Below are positions 28,416 through 38,800 of a stretch of DNA of 64,000 bases, in pieces (positions within the stretch are counted from its first letter, which is position 1; every line of letters begins with the position of its first letter). Made by a program: the position numbers and the translations under genes. Below the pieces are notes generated by a model. It had not been told where the DNA came from. It saw only the letters and a list, made by a program, of their open reading frames with translations, and did not search any database. The DNA is from Pichia kudriavzevii. Taxonomy: Eukaryota > Ascomycota > Pichiomycetes > Pichiales > Pichiaceae. The stretch lies in NCBI RefSeq assembly GCF_003054445.1, contig NC_042506.1, positions 2,239,501 through 2,303,500 on the forward strand, written 5' to 3'.

Positions 28416-30323
28416 TTAATATTCGTAACTGGTACCAATATAGTTTTGAATTGATTTGTTGCTCTCAAATAAAGAAATTTCAGGAATTTCAATATCTGAC
28501 TTGATATTCGCCATTTGCTCAAAGATTTTAGAGTAATTAAAATTTAACTTGATATCTTTAAGAATGTAACTCTTAAAATTTTCTAAGCTAATGAACGAAG
28601 AAGAGCAAATTTTCCATAATTTAAAGTATAAGTCTATTCTATCATTAACACTTTGGAAACTCATTAGATAAGGGGAATTAATTGTAGCATCCCTTAAGGC
28701 AACCCAATCTGCATGTGCAATATATTTCATTCCATTTGAGGCATTATTGGATAGTAATTGCCTAAAGAGAGTTAGGATACTCTGGTAATCAACATCTACG
28801 GAACCACAAGCTTTCAAGCAGCATCTGTAAAAGACATTTGTCTTTGAGAAATTATTTGAGTTTGCAACATTCAAGATATATTCGAAAACTTCGGAGTTGT
28901 GCCAGGATGTTGACTTTGATAACAGAACATTAATGAAAGGCTCGTCAATTGCCCTGATCAGGGAATACTCATGGATGATATTTTTTAATTCATTGAAAGA
29001 TTCAATGCTGAAAGAAGGGTTGTTTTTGAAGAAAATTGACAAAAAGGCATCATTTAATGAGGAAGAAACTGATGAATTTGAAGATTTTTTAGCTTCATAA
29101 TGATTCCAAGTCACTAACCAAATTCTTTTGACTTTTTCATAATTTCCAGTCATTTCCCAAGTATTTGCCAAATATTTCTTGATAAAGTTCAATTGTAATG
29201 GAGTAAGGTAAGGCATTGATTCCATAACTGCGTCATTAAAGAAAAAATCGGCAGTATCAATGTCTTTACAGAAACCAATGAAGGACAAGTGGGCCATTGT
29301 CATATAAGATTTAACATTAATTGGAGGTTCGATACCTTTGTTATTGAACGAGTTATAGACATCAGAAGTCAATTTCTTGAAGATTTCCAAGGCATCATCT
29401 GTTCTGTTTTTGAAAAGGCAGACCCTAATCATACCAACCTGTAATTCATTGTGTAACTTCTCTCCGTGTTGTTTATTATCTCTGATTTTAGAATACATTT
29501 CCCAAATTTCACCAAAATCAAAATCGCCAGATTCGACCAAGAATGGGAAAATTGAACCCAATACAGGTTCCGACGTAAAAATATGGTATAAGTGGGGATT
29601 TTTTCTACCATTTTCCCAAATATGGACAGCTTCGTTGGTGAAGCCCAAGTCTTTATAAGCCTTAAACAAATGGGTCAAACCATGCGAGTTCAAAGAGACC
29701 AAACCATCTAATAAGTTATAAGAAACTTCCCTGATTGCACAAGTTAGTAAATAGTGGATATTTTTGATTGGATTGTTTGAATCCTTGTCTAAGTTTTTCT
29801 TTAGTTTGGATAATTCCAAACGGTGAATTCTTAAACCATTTCTCAGCAAAGAGACAAACTCTGCCATTCTCTTTTCGTTCAATTGACCGGAAAAAACCAG
29901 ACTCCGGTAGATTGGAATAATCCGCTTCACCGCAAACCAGAATCTATTGACACCACCGGAAATTTGGCCAGTTGCTAAATCATAAGTTGAATTTTGAGCC
30001 AAACATTCATCAAAGGCCGCCAATTGGGAAGAGACTTCATTGAATAAGGCATTTCCTGCTGAATTGTTGGTGGGGGTATACGACTGATGGTAGTAACTGC
30101 GCTGTTGTGGGTGTGCTGAATAATGATTGTATGCCTTTCCCGAAAGTGGGGCCGCTGGAGTTGACGAGTAGAAAAGCGACGATTGCGGAGTTATTGGGTT
30201 GGAGGAAGTAGTTGGGGTGGTTGGAGGAGCAGCTGTTGAAGATGGGTGATTTTGTGGGTGGATTGCCTTCGAGGACACCCTCTGCGTTTGTTTAAATCCT
30301 GTTGAAGTGATTGATCTTAACAT
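28416..30323 (-). CDS. RMD9: mitochondrial RNA-binding protein Rmd9
   Basis: Mitochondrial inner-membrane-associated PPR-like protein that stabilises and processes mitochondrial mRNAs in yeast by binding a 3' dodecamer element. The 635-aa product begins with a basic, Ser/Thr-rich presequence (MLRSITSTGFKQTQRVSSKA) and a low-complexity stretch. The conserved core then starts near residue 95 (ALFNEVSSQLAAFDECLAQ), with GGVNRFWFAVKRIIPIYRSLV, HIWENGRKNPHLYHIF and later helical repeats typical of Rmd9 and its paralog YBR238C. ATG at 30321-30323. It converges with the UPF0183 gene; 270 bp separate the stops. Confidence 0.9.
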   Translation of the reverse strand: MLRSITSTGFKQTQRVSSKAIHPQNHPSSTAAPPTTPTTSSNPITPQSSLFYSSTPAAPLSGKAYNHYSAHPQQRSYYHQSYTPTNNSAGNALFNEVSSQLAAFDECLAQNSTYDLATGQISGGVNRFWFAVKRIIPIYRSLVFSGQLNEKRMAEFVSLLRNGLRIHRLELSKLKKNLDKDSNNPIKNIHYLLTCAIREVSYNLLDGLVSLNSHGLTHLFKAYKDLGFTNEAVHIWENGRKNPHLYHIFTSEPVLGSIFPFLVESGDFDFGEIWEMYSKIRDNKQHGEKLHNELQVGMIRVCLFKNRTDDALEIFKKLTSDVYNSFNNKGIEPPINVKSYMTMAHLSFIGFCKDIDTADFFFNDAVMESMPYLTPLQLNFIKKYLANTWEMTGNYEKVKRIWLVTWNHYEAKKSSNSSVSSSLNDAFLSIFFKNNPSFSIESFNELKNIIHEYSLIRAIDEPFINVLLSKSTSWHNSEVFEYILNVANSNNFSKTNVFYRCCLKACGSVDVDYQSILTLFRQLLSNNASNGMKYIAHADWVALRDATINSPYLMSFQSVNDRIDLYFKLWKICSSSFISLENFKSYILKDIKLNFNYSKIFEQMANIKSDIEIPEISLFESNKSIQNYIGTSYEY

Positions 30324-31060
30324 CGTGAAACCAGTTTATGCCTTGCTGATGTTAGTGGTCTATAAGTGATAAAGTATTGTTAAGCAACGTTTCAAGTTGT
30401 TTTGATAATGTCTATATATGGTGTGGTTGGTGTCTATTTTTGTATGGTTTATTTGTTTTCTGAAAGATTCTTGTTTTTTTTCTTTTTCAACCTCTTTTTT
30501 TTTCAAGTGTGACTCTTATCTGAACTGTGGGGTATACCAAATTAGATTTGAATCCAGAGTGGGGAAGATAAATTATAGTTGTATATTTACGAAAAAGCGC
30601 AAGTGTGCAAACAAGGTGTCTTTATCGATATCAAGTATAAACTCTTTAGAAGGGCTATAAAAAAATTCACTGAACTTATGAGAAAACCAAAAAGGAGTGT
30701 TTTGATGTATATGCATGTGTATTTATATATGTCTATAGACTGTCCCAAAATTTTCTCTCCTCAACCGCCCCCCCAGACTAGCTCTATTCATGACACTGGT
30801 GCGGGCATCGCCCCACTTTGTGTTTTTCCAGCGTATTTCTTTTCTTTTTCTCTCCCCTTTTCGCTCTTTTTCCATAGTGCAAGACTCCATAGAGCAAACG
30901 GAATAACCGGACTTACGGAACGAGCCAGTGTTTTTCCGGCCGCCACGCCACGCCAACGCTTACGGAAATAAAGGACAGAAAGGGGAAGGGATCTAGTATA
31001 TTGCGGTTGGTGTTCCTTTTTTTTTTCCGGTCGTTCATGCCACTTTCGGATTGCATCGAG
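30324..31060. other. intergenic: RMD9 promoter and JEM1 3' end
   Basis: Both neighbours run leftward. The 737-bp region has pyrimidine tracts near 30465-30505, a C-run within AACCGCCCCCCCAGAC (30764-30779) and a GC-richer block at 30900-30965 with several CGG/CCG triplets. No gene or RNA is recognised. Confidence 0.5.
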
Positions 31061-33022
31061 TCAACGGAAGCCGCCAAAACGAAACTTATTGAAATTGTTA
31101 AAATTGTTGAAATTGTTGAAATTGTTGAACTTGAAACCCCCCGTAAATGGATCCCCCCCTGATTTGCCTTGTCCACGGTTTGCACGTTGGCCACTTTTCG
31201 CCCGTCTATTGTGCTGTTTGTGCGGTCTACGATTTTGGACCGGATCATTGGGGTCCTCCCCAAGTTGGTCGTACTTGGCCCGCTGTTCAGGGTCTGAAAG
31301 CACCTGATAGGCGTCGTTTATTCTCGCAAACTCCTCCTCGGCTTCTTCGATACTCTTGTCATTCTTGTTGGCAATCTTATCAGGGTGGTGTGTTTTCACT
31401 TTCTCTCTGTAGGCTTTCTTTATCTCCGTGGTGTCGGCATCTCTGCTCACGCCTAGAACCTTGTAGTAGTCGTTCTTTGGTGTAACATTATTCAACGGTG
31501 GCGATTGTCTACCACTTTGCGAATTTCCACTATCTCCGCGTCCACTCCTGTACTGTTGTTGTTGGTATTGTTGTTGTTTCCGTCTTTGGTGTTCCCTGTA
31601 AGCCGATATTTTTTCTATGCAATCCCTGATATCTCTCGTAAGCTTCATCGACTTAGGGAGCCTCTTCACAAGCTCCTCGGCCTTTGAGTAGTTCTTACTC
31701 TTAATTAGTCTACGTATCTGTTGTGTCATATCAACAAGATCATCAGATGACTTCACATAATATTTATGTCGTAGGATTTGTTTGTTCCTCGTATACTCCT
31801 TGAACTTCTCGTTCTCAAAATATGCCTGTTTGCTCAGTTTGAACATATCTTTGATAAATTTGGATTCCTTTAACTGTCGTTCCGTAAACTGGAATTCTCT
31901 CTTCATAACATTCACATACAAATCTAGAATCACCTGGAAATTGTTTTCAAACCTAGGGCCGTCAAGGCTGACCCCATTATTTGCAAAGGCAATTCTATCC
32001 AATTCGTTTTTAGCCCTGATCTTCTCTTTCTTTTCAAATAACAGACTAAATATTTCTTGCCACCGCTCTTTACTCAACTCGATCTCTTTAAATTGGTTAG
32101 AGTCGATACTTTCTTCAGTATCACTATAGACATAGGAGTAGTAGATCCCGACCTCCCTGATACTTTTCATTAGCTTTTCCAGCTTCATGCTGATTCTATT
32201 TAAATCTTTGCAACCTTGAAACTCATTATCATTTTTCAAGCACTGTCTAATGATCTTATCTGTCTCTAAGCGCATATTACTTAATCCGAAAAATGAGATA
32301 TAGCCTAATTTCACATAATCGTTCAAGTCTGTATTTAGTGTCTCTGTACTCACCAAGGTCGTGTATATGTCGCTGATTCCTTTGATCTTATCATCCGTTT
32401 GAATATTTGAATTTTGAATGCATTCAATGTGTAGTCTCATTAGATTGCTATCATGAGCTCCACCGAGCTCCATCAACCTCTTACATTTACGATTGCATTG
32501 ATCCCACTGCTTATTCTCCATCAGAGATTCAATCTGATGGAAATCTTTGGAATATTCAATTGACTTATCTTTAACAGATTTGAAAACTTCGCTAACATAT
32601 AGTTTGCTGGTTTGCTGGTGTTCAAGGTCACCAATTATTTTAACCATCTTATCTGCCGTTCCATATTCAATTGAAAGTTCTCCTAATTTAGCTAAGCATC
32701 CGTTGTGAACCACTAATTGATTATCACCTTTGATTAGATAACAATTCTCGAAATCCTCCAAGGCCAACTTTCCCCGATTCAATGCCATATTGATGATCCC
32801 ATGTTTGTAAAGTAAACTAGCATATTTGCTTAGAACTTCGGCATCACTCCACTCGTCATTTTTCAATAGGCTGATCACTGAATCGTATTCATTTAGAATT
32901 TCAAGAGTCGGTCCTACGTTTCTAAATTTTGAATCTATTCTCGATATCTCCTCCTCGATCGATTTCAAGGAACTTATCCCAGTAACAGCCGACACTAATG
33001 AAAATATGGATATCCATTTCAT
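31061..33022 (-). CDS. JEM1: ER-lumenal DnaJ protein Jem1
   Basis: J-protein partner of the ER Hsp70 Kar2, used in ER-associated degradation and nuclear fusion. ATG at 33020-33022 gives 653 aa; the frame runs two codons further only to a TTG. A signal peptide ([15 protein letters not shown]) is followed by a ~500-residue helical TPR-like region, then a C-terminal J domain (about 533-600) with [13 protein letters not shown], the HPD motif in KTHHPDK, and [18 protein letters not shown]. The C-terminal position of the J domain and the total length are those of S. cerevisiae Jem1. The extreme C-terminus carries a short Asn-Asn-Phe repeat (four units) and ends FRFGGFR; no HDEL is seen. Confidence 0.88.
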   Translation of the reverse strand: MKWISIFSLVSAVTGISSLKSIEEEISRIDSKFRNVGPTLEILNEYDSVISLLKNDEWSDAEVLSKYASLLYKHGIINMALNRGKLALEDFENCYLIKGDNQLVVHNGCLAKLGELSIEYGTADKMVKIIGDLEHQQTSKLYVSEVFKSVKDKSIEYSKDFHQIESLMENKQWDQCNRKCKRLMELGGAHDSNLMRLHIECIQNSNIQTDDKIKGISDIYTTLVSTETLNTDLNDYVKLGYISFFGLSNMRLETDKIIRQCLKNDNEFQGCKDLNRISMKLEKLMKSIREVGIYYSYVYSDTEESIDSNQFKEIELSKERWQEIFSLLFEKKEKIRAKNELDRIAFANNGVSLDGPRFENNFQVILDLYVNVMKREFQFTERQLKESKFIKDMFKLSKQAYFENEKFKEYTRNKQILRHKYYVKSSDDLVDMTQQIRRLIKSKNYSKAEELVKRLPKSMKLTRDIRDCIEKISAYREHQRRKQQQYQQQQYRSGRGDSGNSQSGRQSPPLNNVTPKNDYYKVLGVSRDADTTEIKKAYREKVKTHHPDKIANKNDKSIEEAEEEFARINDAYQVLSDPEQRAKYDQLGEDPNDPVQNRRPHKQHNRRAKSGQRANRGQGKSGGDPFTGGFKFNNFNNFNNFNNFNKFRFGGFR

Positions 33023-33358
33023 GTTCAATTCTACTTGTTTCTGTCAGTGAGGGAATTGTTTTTAGAAATTTCTATCTATCTCTCTATGTTGGTAAAGAGC
33101 ACATCTTGTCTGTTTTTTATGAAGGCATGTATCTATAACCCAAAAAGTATCCCCTAAGCACTAACCGAAAAATCTAGAAAATTCGCATGCTTAAAAATTA
33201 TCAGATGCATGTTTGCACGTGAGCGACTGCATACTACAATAGCAAGTGCCAAAAATTACATGTAACTAATATGATTATCTCTATAAACTCCATGGATTAC
33301 ATAATTATAATGTGGCAAATGTATTTCCCTCTCTTTTTTTTTTGCTCAAGCAATACCA
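33023..33358. promoter_or_regulatory. JEM1 promoter with CACGTG
   Basis: The 336-bp region is the JEM1 promoter joined to the 3' flank of the ARO10-like gene. A perfect CACGTG lies at 33216-33221, about 195 bp upstream of the JEM1 ATG; bHLH factors such as Cbf1 or Pho4 bind this hexamer. I see no canonical unfolded-protein-response element. Confidence 0.35.
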
Positions 33359-35185
33359 TTATGCTGGAATTTTACCGGTAAACTGGCCAAGTTTTTTTGG
33401 AACATCAAACATTGGTAAAACACATTCAAGTAGCCTGAACTTACCGTTGTGTTTAAATGACGGATCACTTAAGATATTTAGCAATTGCTCACGTTCCTTA
33501 ATCGTATATGACACAGATTTCTCATTAGCCACATCACCAAAGGCTCGCAGCAAGTCAGTCCACTGCCAGTTGGTATTGATATCATTGTAACTACTATGAG
33601 GTCCAACAATGACCCTCTCAATGGTATATCCCGAATTGTTTAAAAGGATCATTGTGGCGTCTATGTTGTACCTCAACATAGATGACAATTCTTGTAAACT
33701 CATTTGTGCCGAACCATCACCTTCGATAGTATATACTTTTCCGGATAGATTGAAATCCCGGATGGCTAAAGATGCACCAAGAGTCGCTGGTAATGCATAA
33801 CCAATAGACGCCCAATATGCTTGTAAAATTATATTTGTATGCTGTTTGACCTTCAGATCAGGCACTGCAAAAAGGAAAGAGCATGTTTCAACAATGAGGA
33901 TATCATCACCAGTGAGATTTTCATTTAAGGATTGCATAATATCTGTTTCTTGCAACGATGCTTCCCTTTGGTAGTCTGGAGTTTCATAGTACTTGTCAAA
34001 CTTTTCAAACTTGTCTGCTACATTGACCCGTGAGGAATCTAACTTAGACGCCAGAACTGGCAGTACCTCCATCATTGTGATAGACTCGTCAAGGTTTCCT
34101 GTAATATCAACGTATTGAGCGGATAAGTCAATGTACTTTTCTTGCGGAATGTTAAATGTAAATCCACCCATATTTAATTCATGATCAAAATTACCAAAAT
34201 GTATAATCAAGTCGGAAGCTTCTAGTAAATTACCCACCGCCTTCTCATATTTACCAAAATAAGTTCCTACAAATCTAGGATGCTCTTCCCCTATCAGTCC
34301 TTTACCGTACATTGTTGAAAAAATGTTGACTTTATCACCAAACTTTTCCATGATGTCGTAAAATTCACTCTCCATCCTAAATTTCCGAATAAAACCATCG
34401 ACAATGATAGACACATTCTTGTTTTGATATATCAGTTGAAGAATCTGATCTGCCACCCCTTCAACCCTAGAAACAGGAGAGTTGAATCTGTAAGTCAATT
34501 CAATAGGGCTTGCCAATCTTTGGGCATCAACCTTCATTTCAGACAAATCACAAGGTAAAAAGATGTACCCTGGCCTTGATTCTCTCCAAGTCGAATAAAT
34601 GACTCTATCAATCATTTCACATCCTTCTATTGGATCATCTTCTATAGATGCAGAATCAACAGAGAATTCTGAAGCGATTCTCTCGTATTTGTAATGGTCA
34701 CTTTTCTTAAAAGTTTTCTTATCACCTGCTAAATGGTGTAAGTTCAACGTTCTCGGGTTCCTCTTGAATTTGAGAGCACTAGTACCAACGAGGTGTAACA
34801 CCGGCGCAAATTCTGTATAGGCACCAGCAACACCATTTAAGGCAGATAACTCACCAACACCATATGTAGTTAAGAGGACACCCATTTTTTTAGATGCCTT
34901 GGCGTAAGCATCTGCCGCATAAGCTGCGTTCAGTTCGTTACAACAGCCAATCCAATTTAAACCATGTACGTCGTAAATATGTTCCAAAAACCTTAAATTG
35001 AAATCGCCTGGAACTCCAAAAACAGACCTAACACCTAATTGTAGAATACGATAAAAAATGTACTCAGAGATTGTTATCTCGGTATTGGTAATATTTGGTA
35101 AAACTTTATCAGCTGGTAAACCACTGGCCGCATCAATGGTGATTTGAGAAGCGTTGGGGACCTCCGAGTTCGCTGTTTGCAACAT
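33359..35185 (-). CDS. ARO10: ThDP-dependent 2-oxo acid decarboxylase (Aro10-like)
   Basis: 608-aa member of the pyruvate decarboxylase family. ThDP enzyme residues are intact: VFGVPGDFNL (catalytic Asp), CNELNAAYAADAYAK (Glu that activates the cofactor), NLHHL (paired His), EGDGSAQMSLQELSSML with NNSGYTIERVIVGP (ThDP/Mg site and catalytic Glu). Substitutions relative to Pdc1 (for example SAQMSLQEL and VGPHSSYNDINTNWQW) follow Aro10, the phenylpyruvate/branched 2-oxo acid decarboxylase of the Ehrlich pathway, which converts amino-acid-derived keto acids to aldehydes en route to fusel alcohols. A Pdc or Thi3-like function is not excluded. The upstream CGG array resembles Aro80 sites, which supports the Aro10 reading. 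Confidence 0.8.
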   Translation of the reverse strand: MLQTANSEVPNASQITIDAASGLPADKVLPNITNTEITISEYIFYRILQLGVRSVFGVPGDFNLRFLEHIYDVHGLNWIGCCNELNAAYAADAYAKASKKMGVLLTTYGVGELSALNGVAGAYTEFAPVLHLVGTSALKFKRNPRTLNLHHLAGDKKTFKKSDHYKYERIASEFSVDSASIEDDPIEGCEMIDRVIYSTWRESRPGYIFLPCDLSEMKVDAQRLASPIELTYRFNSPVSRVEGVADQILQLIYQNKNVSIIVDGFIRKFRMESEFYDIMEKFGDKVNIFSTMYGKGLIGEEHPRFVGTYFGKYEKAVGNLLEASDLIIHFGNFDHELNMGGFTFNIPQEKYIDLSAQYVDITGNLDESITMMEVLPVLASKLDSSRVNVADKFEKFDKYYETPDYQREASLQETDIMQSLNENLTGDDILIVETCSFLFAVPDLKVKQHTNIILQAYWASIGYALPATLGASLAIRDFNLSGKVYTIEGDGSAQMSLQELSSMLRYNIDATMILLNNSGYTIERVIVGPHSSYNDINTNWQWTDLLRAFGDVANEKSVSYTIKEREQLLNILSDPSFKHNGKFRLLECVLPMFDVPKKLGQFTGKIPA

Positions 35186-35894
35186 ATTAAAATCTATGTA
35201 CTTGCTATATAATAAACTGTAAAGCTAGATTAAGTGGGTACAAATAGATGGCGTTATTAAAAAAAGGACTTGATGGGAGAATCATGGTCCTTATATACTC
35301 CTTTTTGCACTTCTTGATTTACAACTTAAAGGCAGCAATTTCGGTGATCATGCTTAAGTTAAACCTTGTTTCTACTAACATATTGCCCTTTCTAACCTTT
35401 AATATCCGTGAGTAGCCGCAACTTTTTTTTTGTATCTTGGGCCCGTTTAAACGGAGTAGCTCATCTATTTTTCGGCAATGTTAAGAGACGATTTCAAAAA
35501 GCCACAGTTGATTAAAATACATAATACAGTCTTTTTCACAGCCGCCTACATTTGTAGGACCATGGAAGTGTATTTTGTTGTTGGGAGGAGGAAATGATTG
35601 CGTTAAAGAGGAGCAAAAATTAGCAGCTCAAATTGCTGCCACAGTTGCATCCATCTTGTATTCCGAGCCCTCCATATCCCCCTTCTTTTTCCGAGCGGTT
35701 ATCGTCGGTTATAAACGGATGAAATAGCAACACAACCGTTTATATGCGATGATAGAGTATATCCGATGGTATCTCTAAAGTTATAAATATGGGCAGGAGT
35801 TACGTGCTTGTATAAACATATAAAATATTGACATGGTCATAAATACATCAAGATATGGCAAAGGGAAAATCATTTAAAGTCTAAATACATGAGT
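35186..35894. other. intergenic: ARO10-like promoter and CLU1 3' end
   Basis: The 709-bp region between two leftward genes. Besides the CGG array and palindrome it holds a T run (35423-35431). No coding sequence or RNA gene is recognised. Confidence 0.6.
35443..35743. promoter_or_regulatory. CGG/CCG array upstream of the ARO10-like gene
   Basis: Three CGG triplets on the plus strand start at 35696, 35706 and 35716, so successive triplets are separated by exactly 7 bases (CGG-N7-CGG-N7-CGG). A CCGTTTAT at 35736-35743 is the inverted copy of ATAAACGG at 35711-35718. A perfect palindrome CCGTTTAAACGG lies at 35443-35454. Read on the minus strand (the gene's strand), AACCGACGATAACCG fits the Aro80 consensus WRCCGWSATTTRCCG as I remember it at 12 of 15 positions, including the CCG-N7-CCG frame. 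The array is about 510-560 bp upstream of the ATG; the palindrome is about 260 bp upstream. Confidence 0.6.
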
Positions 35895-38800
35895 CTATTT
35901 TTTGGAATTTTTCTTGTTTTTCTTTTGCTTTGGTTTCTTGTCTGAACTTGAACCGCCATTGATGAAGGCAACAATATCATCAATACTCTTTTGCGCAAGT
36001 TCTGGATTAGGAGCTGGTTGTTTGGCCCTTTGTATTTCCTTTTTGTGGATGTTTTGTTGTTGCTCTAATCTTCTAGCTTCTTGTTCCCTCTTTTGTGAAT
36101 TCTTAGCTTCTTCTTTTAAGTGTTGAACATAGCCACTGATTGCTGCTAAATTTCTCTTTGCATCCAAAGTAGATTTATCCTTCAAGCCGAGAGTAACCTT
36201 ATATGCTTCAAATGATAGTTTAGCATGTTCAAGAGACTCAGCATACTTCTTTTCACCAAATAACAAGTTACATAATTGAGAGTGATAAAATGCTGCCTGT
36301 TGGCTGATTTCGCCGTATGACTTCACGCTTAATTCTACTAATTTGTTGAAAACCTTAATAGCTTCGGCATTCATACCTAATCTAATCAAAATAATAGCAG
36401 CAGATGTAAGTAAGTTATGAACGTTAGAATGAGTTTCATCAAACGCAAAAATCCATGAGTTGACTAATCTCTTGTACACCTTCATGACATTAGCTGGCTC
36501 ATTGTTAGACAAGAGAACATCTGCTAATTGATTCAAGGCAAGAGACGATTGGAAAGAGTCAATACCAGCGCATCTTTCAAAAATTTGGAATGCCTTCTTG
36601 TACAATTGGACTGCATCAGCGCTATCATTAGAAGCCTTAAAAAGAGCACCCAAACTGGTCAGATAAGTAGCAGTAATATTGTTAACAGGGCCATAAAGTC
36701 TTTCAGCAAACTGAATCGCCTGGTTTGCATAGAAATAACCTTCTTGAATTTCTTCCTTCTCCTTGCTTGCTAACTTAATAATAGCAGTTTCCCATGCAGC
36801 TGGAACGGAATTGGATTCAAAAATCGAATCTTTGACAACTGGTGCAATACAAAGAATGTCCTCCGGAACAAATGTGACTGAGACAACTTCCAAGTTCTTT
36901 GATGGTTTCTTTGATCCAGACTTGGTATCTTCTTTAGGTTTCTGATTGTTAATTTGCGCTTCCAATTGTTCTTTAGTGAATGCAAAATCTCTAATCTTCC
37001 ATTGAATACCGAATTTCAGAGCAATAGATCTCAACAATTGAATAGGTTTAACTGATTCTGCCCAGTTTTCAGGTAGCACGTATCTGTATCTAAGAAAAAC
37101 CTCCTTAGAAACACTGTCAAGTACATATTTGGAGTTTACCTTTAGAATGGATAAATCAAAATCTTTGTAAATTCCGGCTAATAGCGGATTCAACTTTGGT
37201 GCTTCAGGTTCTGGGTTAGCAGAAGATGCTAGCAAACAATTGTGAATGTGTGAAATGACATAAGGAGCAAGAGGCAACGGAATATTTTCAAGTTGTTTTC
37301 TTAAAAAGTGTTTAGCAGCTCTTGCAATCATTTCTTGAAGAGCAATGTCATGTAATGATTGTAACAAGTTAGCAACTGGAACAGTGTTAATCTTGGAGGT
37401 AGCCTTTGCATCTTCTTCTTCCTTTTCCTTTGCTTGCTCTTTAAATTCCTTATCTAAAGCTTCAAGTTCAGCCTTGAATTCAGGATAGTCCTCCTTCTTT
37501 TCATCGGCTTCTTTCTTCTTTGCAATCAAAGCTTCTAGCTTCGCATTTCTATCTGTTGCTTCCTTTGCTTCTTGAGCCTCGACCTCTTCGTTAATTTTAG
37601 CAATTTCCGCAAGTTTTGCTTGTTGTTCCTTCAAGTATTCATTCTTTCTTTCAAGAGCAAGCTTAGCAATCTTACCTAAGTATCTAACATTGATACCAGA
37701 TTCATGAAGAACTTTAGATAAGTGAATTCCATCAATTGCATTGTAGACTTCTGATCTCTCCATGTCTTTGATAAATTCAGGTACTAAAACACCGCCGACA
37801 AACTTCGAAACTTCTCTTACCTTTTCTTCATCTTTCTTCAATTCTGCTGCTAATTCTGATGTTGGTGCAGGAGTTAGTGAAAATGCGTCTGGATTTAGTA
37901 GGAAAAGAGAGTTATCAATACCAATGGTTGGTTTATTCTCCGGGTCAACTTTACCCTCTTTCTCCAATTTCTCAGTTTCCTTCTTTACAGCAACTGCAGT
38001 TTCTCTCTTAATCCATTCGTTAATAGCCTCATGCCTTAACGTAGCTTCTCTATGTGGATAAGAATCAGCATTCTTCGAGTCATAATGCTCCTCAATAAAC
38101 TCAATATCCAAAGGAGTTGTTCTAAATAAATCGATAATGTATTTCCTTTCATCGGAACCTTTGGTACCTTTTGTAGATGCGGAGGTTACAACATCGACAA
38201 CTTTTGAGCCGTCCTTATTCCAAACTTTATGTGGCTTCAGATGGAAAGCTTCACCGACTTCCTTGAACGTCTCAGCAAAAGATTGATCAGCAACAACATC
38301 AGAATGGTCATCGATGAAACCATATTTAACAGATTGCTCCAACTCTGGAAGTTTCTCCCCATCAACTGGAATGTTCTCGTCGGTAGCAAGAATACCTGGA
38401 ACAGGTGCTTGACAAACAATTCTTTGACCTAAATAATCGACAACCGTAGTTAACAAAGAATGGATACCTTTGATATCGTACTTATTCAAGTACTTCAAGG
38501 AACCAATATCCTTTCCTGCAGCAGTTCTTGCTGCGTCGTTACCACCTGATTCTTGGAATTGGCCGATTGAATCAACAGCCTTCGAGTAAAATATACCATT
38601 CTTCAGGAAGACATGGAATTGAGGATCTTCCTCTGGGTTAACAGGTTCAATCTCTCCTCTAATAACAGACATCGCGCCCTTTGTAGCAGCACTTGTGAAG
38701 TCCGATGTATTAGAGATTAAAGTTTGTTCTCTGTTGAATCTTTGAGTCAAATCTTCAGTTGGGAGATCTTTGAAGAACTGATAGTCTTTATTCCAATCGA

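Noticed and set aside
33216-33221. CACGTG as centromere CDEI
   Set aside because: There is no AT-rich CDEII-like stretch followed by a CDEIII-like element; it is better read as an ordinary E-box in the JEM1 promoter. The same applies to 54258-54265.
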